37,893 bases of DNA from NCBI GenBank assembly GCA_947259175.1, contig CAMYKW010000024.1:1-37893 (forward strand). The letters run 5' to 3'. Of this stretch, positions 33,253-37,893 are shown in pieces. The notes below the pieces were generated by a model, which saw nothing but the letters and a program-made list of their open reading frames with translations, did not search any database and had not been told where the DNA came from. The translations under genes were made by a program, and so were the position numbers. Position 1 is the stretch's first letter, and each line of letters opens with the position of its first letter. This stretch comes from an uncultured Gammaproteobacteria bacterium (lineage in GTDB: Bacteria > Pseudomonadota > Gammaproteobacteria > Arenicellales > JAANXG01).

Positions 33253-33320
33253 CAGCTTTGATGTCCACAATGCTTGCGGTTTGACGGTAATATGGGAAAA
33301 ATACGCGCCGGAGGCAATCC

Positions 33321-33698
33321 ATGTCCGACATTTTCGATTTTACCGACCCAGAACTCGACACCATAAAAGCCCTTATACAACTGCGGTTCAAAGATGCCGT
33401 GGAACTTCACCTTGCCGACGTCGAATTGCGCCTCGACCCCTCCTCAAACGAGTTAACCGAGTGCTCGGCTGTATTTTGGCAGGCGCGCGAGTGCAGTTTT
33501 GTCGTGGCAAAAACCGCGCCGAACGAGTTTCGCTGTCAGTTTTTCTACGACCCGTCTGATCAGTTCAGCACCGGCCATGACAAATTCAGCGACATCGGCT
33601 CGTGTGTATCCACATTGCTGCAAGTTCAGTCGGATAGCGAGCGCGAACGCGAGGGGGTCTCCTCGGGTTCCACCGGGGCTGATTTGCACTCCAAATAA
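33321..33698 (+). CDS. hypothetical protein, acidic, 125 residues
   Basis: I do not recognise this protein. It has a strong Shine-Dalgarno sequence (GGAGG, 6 bases before the ATG). The N-terminal two thirds look folded (alternating helix and strand: DPELDTIKALIQLRFKDAVE, VELRLDPSSNELTE, SAVFWQARECSFVVAKTA, FRCQFFYD). The tail from about residue 103 is low-complexity (SEREREGVSSGSTGADL). It has four cysteines and no signal or membrane segment. It is transcribed away from hemB and lies 39 bases before the PPi-phosphofructokinase gene, so the two may share a message. Confidence 0.7.
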   Translation: MSDIFDFTDPELDTIKALIQLRFKDAVELHLADVELRLDPSSNELTECSAVFWQARECSFVVAKTAPNEFRCQFFYDPSDQFSTGHDKFSDIGSCVSTLLQVQSDSEREREGVSSGSTGADLHSK

Positions 33699-33737
33699 CC
33701 GCGCCTTCAGTCTAAATCCAAGTAAAAGAGGGAAGTC

Positions 33738-35009
33738 ATGCCGAAAATCAGGCCGAAAAACGCGTTTTATGCTCAGTCCGGCGGTGTCACCGCCGTCATC
33801 AATGCCAGCGCCTCGGGAGTGATTGAAACCGCGCGCAAACACAAGAACAAGATCGGCAAGGTCTACGCCGGGCGCAACGGCATTATCGGCGCCTTGACCG
33901 AGGACCTCATCGATACCAGCGGGGACACGCCTCGCGCGATCGCTGCATTGCGCCACACGCCATCCGGCGCGTTCGGTTCCTGCCGGTACAAGCTCAAGAG
34001 CCTGGAAGAAAACAGACGTCAATATGAGCGTTTGATTGAAGTTTTTGCGGCCCATGATATCGGTTATTTCTTCTATAACGGTGGCGGCGATTCTGCGGAC
34101 ACGTGTTTAAAGGTGTCGCAGCTCTCGGAAACCATGGGTTACCCGATCCAGGCCATACATGTTCCCAAGACGGTTGATAACGACCTGCCGATCACCGACA
34201 ACTGTCCCGGATTCGGCTCTGTCGCCAAATATATTGCCGTGTCCACGCGCGAAGCCAGCTTTGATGTCGCCAGCATGGCCAAGACCTCCACGAAGGTGTT
34301 CATCATCGAGGTAATGGGCCGGCATGCGGGATGGATCGCCGCGGCCGGCGGCCTGGCTTCGAGCGCCGACACCGAAATCCCGATTCTAATCCTGTTTCCG
34401 GAAGTCAAATTCGACCGTAAGAAGTTCATGGGCAAAGTGGACCGGCTGGTGAAGAAACACGGCTATGTTTCGGTGGTGGTATCCGAGGGCGTGAAGGGTC
34501 CTGACGGAAAATTCCTCTCCGATCAAGGCCTGAAGGATGCCTTCGGTCATGCGCAACTCGGAGGCGTGGCGCCGGTGGTGGCGGGCATGGTCAAGCAGGA
34601 CCTGGATTTGAAATATCACTGGGCAGTTGCCGATTACCTGCAAAGGTCTGCACGCCACATTGCGTCCAAAACCGATGTCGACCAGGCTTACGCCGTCGGC
34701 CGCGAGGCGGTCAGGATGGCCTTGAAGGGCGAGAATGCGGTAATGCCCGCCATCAAGCGTGTATCCAATAAACCCTATCGATGGAAAATCGAAAAGGCGT
34801 CGTTGGACAAAGTCGCCAACGTCGAAAAAATGATGCCAAAGAACTTCATTACCCGGGACGGGTTCGGCATCACCGACAAGTGTCGCGAATATCTCGAGCC
34901 GCTTATCAAGGGCGAGGATTATCCTCCCTACAAGAACGGCATGCCGCAGTACATCCGCCTCAAGAACAAGCCGGTCAGAAAGAAACTGAAATCACGATTT
35001 TCGCTGTGA
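33738..35009 (+). CDS. pfp: pyrophosphate-dependent 6-phosphofructokinase
   Basis: The 423-residue phosphofructokinase has both residues that mark pyrophosphate use in place of ATP: D118 in YNGGGDSAD and K144 in HVPKTVDNDLP (ATP enzymes have Gly at both). Catalytic D147 lies in the same TVDND motif, and the substrate-binding MGRHAGWIAAAGGL is present. The reaction is reversible, so it can serve glycolysis, gluconeogenesis and the Calvin cycle (related enzymes also act on sedoheptulose-7-phosphate). GAGGGA lies 5-6 bases before the ATG. A membrane pyrophosphatase gene lies 420 bases downstream on the other strand. Confidence 0.95.
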   Translation: MPKIRPKNAFYAQSGGVTAVINASASGVIETARKHKNKIGKVYAGRNGIIGALTEDLIDTSGDTPRAIAALRHTPSGAFGSCRYKLKSLEENRRQYERLIEVFAAHDIGYFFYNGGGDSADTCLKVSQLSETMGYPIQAIHVPKTVDNDLPITDNCPGFGSVAKYIAVSTREASFDVASMAKTSTKVFIIEVMGRHAGWIAAAGGLASSADTEIPILILFPEVKFDRKKFMGKVDRLVKKHGYVSVVVSEGVKGPDGKFLSDQGLKDAFGHAQLGGVAPVVAGMVKQDLDLKYHWAVADYLQRSARHIASKTDVDQAYAVGREAVRMALKGENAVMPAIKRVSNKPYRWKIEKASLDKVANVEKMMPKNFITRDGFGITDKCREYLEPLIKGEDYPPYKNGMPQYIRLKNKPVRKKLKSRFSL

Positions 35010-35057
35010 GCCGAACCCGGCCCCTGAAGCCGGTTGCCGGCAGATGACATCCACGTT

Positions 35058-35258
35058 ATGACACTGGACAAGGCCCGCGAGTTATTGCAGGTGCAAGCTG
35101 ATTTCGGCGGTTTCTACAATCGCAATTCGGCGCGGTTGATTCTGGCGGAGGTGTACAAGGAACATGGCCAGGCGGCGGTGGACAAGCTGATCAAGGATCT
35201 CAACCTGGGGCCAATTTTCGGCTTCGAGCCCGGCAACCGGTTCGACGCCGTCCGCTGA
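35058..35258 (+). CDS. small conserved-looking protein of unknown function, 66 residues
   Basis: I do not recognise this family. The protein is compact, mostly helical and slightly charged: MTLDKARELLQVQADFGGFY, RNSARLILAEVYKEHGQAAV, KLIKDLNLGPIFGFEPGN. It has no signal, membrane segment or cysteine. ATG at 35058 is chosen; no good Shine-Dalgarno is visible, and a TTG eight codons earlier is possible. It follows the PPi-PFK gene by 48 bases in the same direction, so the two probably share a message; it converges with hppA. A role with either pyrophosphate enzyme would be a guess. Confidence 0.65.
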   Translation: MTLDKARELLQVQADFGGFYNRNSARLILAEVYKEHGQAAVDKLIKDLNLGPIFGFEPGNRFDAVR

Positions 35259-35338
35259 ATCGGGCACGTTAGCTCAACGAACCCGTCCCTGTTGCGGCCA
35301 CGGCGCGCGGGGAATCGGTATCGGGCGTTCACGGAACA

Positions 35339-35366
35339 GACCGCGGCGGATCCTTCCGCCGGGGTC
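35339..35366. terminator. hairpin between convergent pfp unit and hppA
   Basis: GACC-g-CGGCGGA (35339-35350) pairs with TCCGCCG-g-GGTC (35355-35366) around a TCCT loop: 11 pairs with one G/G mismatch. It lies between converging transcripts and can act on both strands. No T-run. Confidence 0.5.
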
Positions 35367-35431
35367 CGCTAATTCGGTATGGGAATCAGCGCGATACCTG
35401 CCTCCGCGTCGGGCCCATTGGGTAGACCGGA

Positions 35432-37441
35432 CTATCCCAGCAACGGCGCTATGACCAGGCTTACGATCGCCATGACGTTGATGAGAATGTTCATCGACGG
35501 TCCCGAGGTATCCTTGAACGGGTCGCCGACGGTATCTCCGACCACCGTCGCCTTATGGGTATCGGAACCCTTACCGCCGAGATTCCCGCGCTCCACGTAT
35601 TTCTTGGCGTTATCCCAGGCACCACCGGCGTTGGCCATGGTCAGCGCCAATAACACGCAACCGAGCAAGGCGCCGCCAAGCATGCCACCCAGGGACTCCG
35701 GCCCGAGCACGAATCCCACCACCACCGGGGCCGCAACCGCCAACACGCCAGGGGGCACCATACGCTTGAGCGCGGCGTCGGTGGCGATTTCAATGCATCG
35801 CGCGTTATCCGGCTGAGCCTTGCCTTCCAGCAATCCCGGAATCTCTTTGAACTGGCGCCGGATCTCTTTGATCATATCGAAGGCCGCGTCGCCCACCGCA
35901 GTCATGGTCATGCTACCGACCAGAAATGGAAAAATACCGCCAATGAACATCCCGATCAGCACCATGGGATTGTTGATCTCCAAACTGAAATCCACTACCT
36001 GGTGAGACACGACTTCGATGTAGGCGGTGATGATGGCCAGCGCCGCCAGCGCCGCAGCGCCGATGGCGAACCCCTTGCCGATCGCCGCGGTGGTATTGCC
36101 CAGCTCGTCCAGCGAATCGGTGATCTTGCGCGTGTCCTCGCCCAGGCCGGCCATCTCGGCGATACCCCCGGCATTGTCCGCCACCGGCCCGTAGGCGTCG
36201 ATGGCCATGGTGATGCCGACGGTGGCGAGCATACCCACCGCCGCAATACCCACGCCGTAGAGTCCCGACAGCTCGCTCGATATGAGGATGATCGCGCTCA
36301 GCGACAGCATTGGCACGACCACCGATTGCATGCCGATGGCCAGACCGGCAATCATTACCGTGGCGGGGCCGGTTTCGCCGCCTTCGGCGATTTTGCGCAC
36401 CGGTTTGCCGGCGGTGTAATACTCGGTGACCAGGCCGATGATGATGCCCCCGATGGCGCCCACCAATACCGACACCCAAACCCGCAGGCTGGCGTCGGAA
36501 ATAGCGATCACCAGGAACGCAACGACGATAAACAGCACCGATGCACCCATGGTGCCGATGCGCAGCGCGACCTCCGGCGACTTGCTGGAATACCGCTGCA
36601 CCAAGTAGATACCGCCGATGGAACACAATATTCCCACTGAGGCCATCATCAGCGGCAGGAACATCAACGTCGATTGCGGTCCCACCAGCTCGATGTCCGC
36701 CGTACCCATGGTCGAGGCAATGGCGATGGTTGCGATCATGGCGCCGCAATAGGACTCGAAGATATCCGACCCCATACCGGCAACGTCACCCACGTTGTCA
36801 CCGACGTTGTCGGCGATAACCCCGGGATTGCGCGGGTCGTCTTCAGGGATTCCCGCTTCCACCTTACCAACGAGGTCCGCGCCGACGTCCGCGCTTTTGG
36901 TGAAAATTCCGCCGCCGACACGGGAGAACAACGCCACCGACGAAGCCCCCATGCCGAACCCGTGGATCACGTGGGCGGTGTGCGGATCTCCGCCAAAGAA
37001 CAGATAAAGCAGTCCCAATCCCAACAGGCCCATGGCCGCTACCGTGAGCCCCATAATGGAGCCGCCGAAAAATGCCACTGTCAGCGCGGCGGGCGCCCCC
37101 TCGTCATGGGCGGCGGTGGTGGTGCGCACGTTCGCCTGAGTGGCGGTGTACATGCCGATGTAACCGGCGCTCGCGGAACACAGAGCGCCGACGATAAATG
37201 CGAAGGCGGTTCGCCAGCCCAGCGGCGAAATAAGTATGAGCAGAATCACCACCGCTGAGAAGATCGCCAGGACCTTGTATTCGCGGCGCATGAACACCAT
37301 CGCGCCAGTGTGTATGGCATCACCGATCTCTACGACTTTGCCGGTGCCCGGGGCGTGCTCCAGGACCATTTGGAAGATCTTGTATGCAGCGAACAGGCCG
37401 CCGATGCCGAGAAGAGTTGGAATCAATGCTTCGAACGACAT
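35432..37441 (-). CDS. hppA: K+-dependent membrane-bound pyrophosphatase (H+ or Na+ pump)
   Basis: The 669-residue protein has about 16 membrane helices. Pyrophosphate-binding motifs are [11 protein letters not shown] (185-195) and [16 protein letters not shown] (211-226), plus a third acidic loop near [14 protein letters not shown]. It couples PPi hydrolysis to ion pumping across the inner membrane. The segment [10 protein letters not shown] has A452 and G455 where K+-independent enzymes carry Lys and Thr, so it should belong to the K+-dependent class. That class includes both H+ and Na+ pumps, which I cannot tell apart here. AAGGGG precedes the ATG by 5 bases. It probably works with the PPi-PFK nearby. 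Confidence 0.96.
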   Translation of the reverse strand: MSFEALIPTLLGIGGLFAAYKIFQMVLEHAPGTGKVVEIGDAIHTGAMVFMRREYKVLAIFSAVVILLILISPLGWRTAFAFIVGALCSASAGYIGMYTATQANVRTTTAAHDEGAPAALTVAFFGGSIMGLTVAAMGLLGLGLLYLFFGGDPHTAHVIHGFGMGASSVALFSRVGGGIFTKSADVGADLVGKVEAGIPEDDPRNPGVIADNVGDNVGDVAGMGSDIFESYCGAMIATIAIASTMGTADIELVGPQSTLMFLPLMMASVGILCSIGGIYLVQRYSSKSPEVALRIGTMGASVLFIVVAFLVIAISDASLRVWVSVLVGAIGGIIIGLVTEYYTAGKPVRKIAEGGETGPATVMIAGLAIGMQSVVVPMLSLSAIILISSELSGLYGVGIAAVGMLATVGITMAIDAYGPVADNAGGIAEMAGLGEDTRKITDSLDELGNTTAAIGKGFAIGAAALAALAIITAYIEVVSHQVVDFSLEINNPMVLIGMFIGGIFPFLVGSMTMTAVGDAAFDMIKEIRRQFKEIPGLLEGKAQPDNARCIEIATDAALKRMVPPGVLAVAAPVVVGFVLGPESLGGMLGGALLGCVLLALTMANAGGAWDNAKKYVERGNLGGKGSDTHKATVVGDTVGDPFKDTSGPSMNILINVMAIVSLVIAPLLG

Positions 37442-37794
37442 AATTTCCCCTTGTTATGCTGGGTGTAGTGGTATTCCGGCGCCGTCTGATGTCGGGTCAA
37501 AGCTACCCCTGGATCATCGGCCTAACATCTTATTTTGTTTACGCGGATTGCAGTGTTTCCGCCGCCGCGCGGAAATATTTCATTAGCGAACCCCGTATCA
37601 TAACCCACTTGACTCGGGCTAATCATCTTTGAGCACGCCGACGGCAACGGTCCGCGGCGGTACTCCGAGTTCGCGCCGCGATGATTACAGGGATTTCAGC
37701 CGGCTGACAATCCCCCCGACGCGATATGGAGTAACCCGCCGGCGCCGGAATCCTCTATCCCCACCGGTCCTGGGCAGCGCGATCCCCGCACACT
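37442..37794. other. 353-bp stretch without a gene, upstream of hppA
   Basis: I see no supportable reading frame. It should hold the hppA promoter on the minus strand; a TTGACC lies in it but no convincing -10 follows at the right distance. It is bounded at the right by the repeated transposon-like end at 37795. Confidence 0.4.
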
Positions 37795-37893
37795 CCTAGC
37801 CCGCATTTCTCACCAGGCGCCCAGCTACTATTCCTGGCACCCCCCGGGATGACTCGTGACGTCAATTCTATGAAGAGACAGCTTAATTTCCTG
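37795..37893. mobile_element. left end of a transposon-like element running off the window
   Basis: The 25 bases at 37795-37819 are identical, in the same orientation, to 1408-1432, the left end of the 119-bp element. After that the two copies differ, so this is another member: either a full insertion sequence with its transposase beyond the window, or a second short form. No matching right end occurs before base 37893. Confidence 0.55.

Noticed and set aside
37520-37526. GCCTAAC, the left core of an attC site
   Set aside because: No GTTAGGC follows within the rest of the window and no attC-like arms surround it. Probably chance.

Overview
The window looks like the chromosome of a sulfur-oxidising gammaproteobacterium, probably a chemolithoautotroph of the purple-sulfur-bacteria-related or Thioalkalivibrio-like groups. 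This rests on four things: dsrA, dsrB and dsrL of the oxidative (reverse) dissimilatory sulfite reductase pathway; gene blocks with gammaproteobacterial order (yibN-secB-gpsA, envC, ubiE-ubiJ-ubiB); an aspartate-type HemB; and a pyrophosphate-dependent phosphofructokinase close to a membrane pyrophosphatase. The species cannot be named from the sequence. No rRNA, tRNA or CRISPR was seen.

Layout. (1) 1-1530 is mobile DNA. It is the end of an integron gene-cassette array with two complete attC sites (453-542 and 905-1002), small cassette proteins, and a 119-bp element with inverted ends (1409-1527). (2) 1583-3606 holds small accessory genes: a Rid protein with an altered active site, a GNAT acetyltransferase, a YCII-domain protein and Hsp15. 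(3) 3696-6513 is a Cpx-like envelope-stress module: a CpxR-box-like triple repeat, a Spy/CpxP periplasmic protein, a response regulator and a sensor kinase. (4) 6558-10469 holds thrH, a Sel1 lipoprotein, a D-2-hydroxyacid dehydrogenase, hemW and trmL. (5) 10541-15387 (minus strand) is the sulfur locus, transcribed dsrC-like, dsrA, dsrB, dsrL. The DsrC-like protein lacks the C-terminal reactive cysteine, and dsrEFH and dsrMKJOP are absent. (6) 15764-20916 holds gpsA, secB, a membrane rhodanese and an ArsR regulator whose two cysteines are placed as in persulfide sensors; then, divergently, envC and a ctpA-type protease. (7) 21046-28431 (minus strand) is a SUF iron-sulfur operon: iscR, sufB, sufC, sufD, sufS, sufT, a Rieske ferredoxin-like gene and an AI-2E-family membrane protein, with a strong IscR-type operator overlapping the promoter. 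(8) 28639-33146 (minus strand) is hemB, a DUF971 gene, ubiE, ubiJ, ubiB. (9) 33321-37441 holds two unrecognised small genes, PPi-phosphofructokinase and hppA. (10) From 37795 the same 25-bp end seen at 1408 recurs and runs off the window.

How it fits together (inference): DsrAB oxidises sulfane sulfur carried by DsrC to sulfite, and DsrL passes the electrons to NAD(P)+. These proteins need many Fe-S clusters plus sirohaem, so the SUF operon and hemB (first committed tetrapyrrole enzyme) supply the locus biosynthetically. The ArsR-rhodanese pair may sense and handle reactive sulfur next door. PPi-PFK and the K+-dependent membrane PPase fit a pyrophosphate-saving central carbon metabolism, as proposed for autotrophic and methylotrophic gammaproteobacteria. 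The most unusual points are the compact dsrC-like/A/B/L arrangement, the CysA-less DsrC homologue, and a long charged insertion in DsrL.
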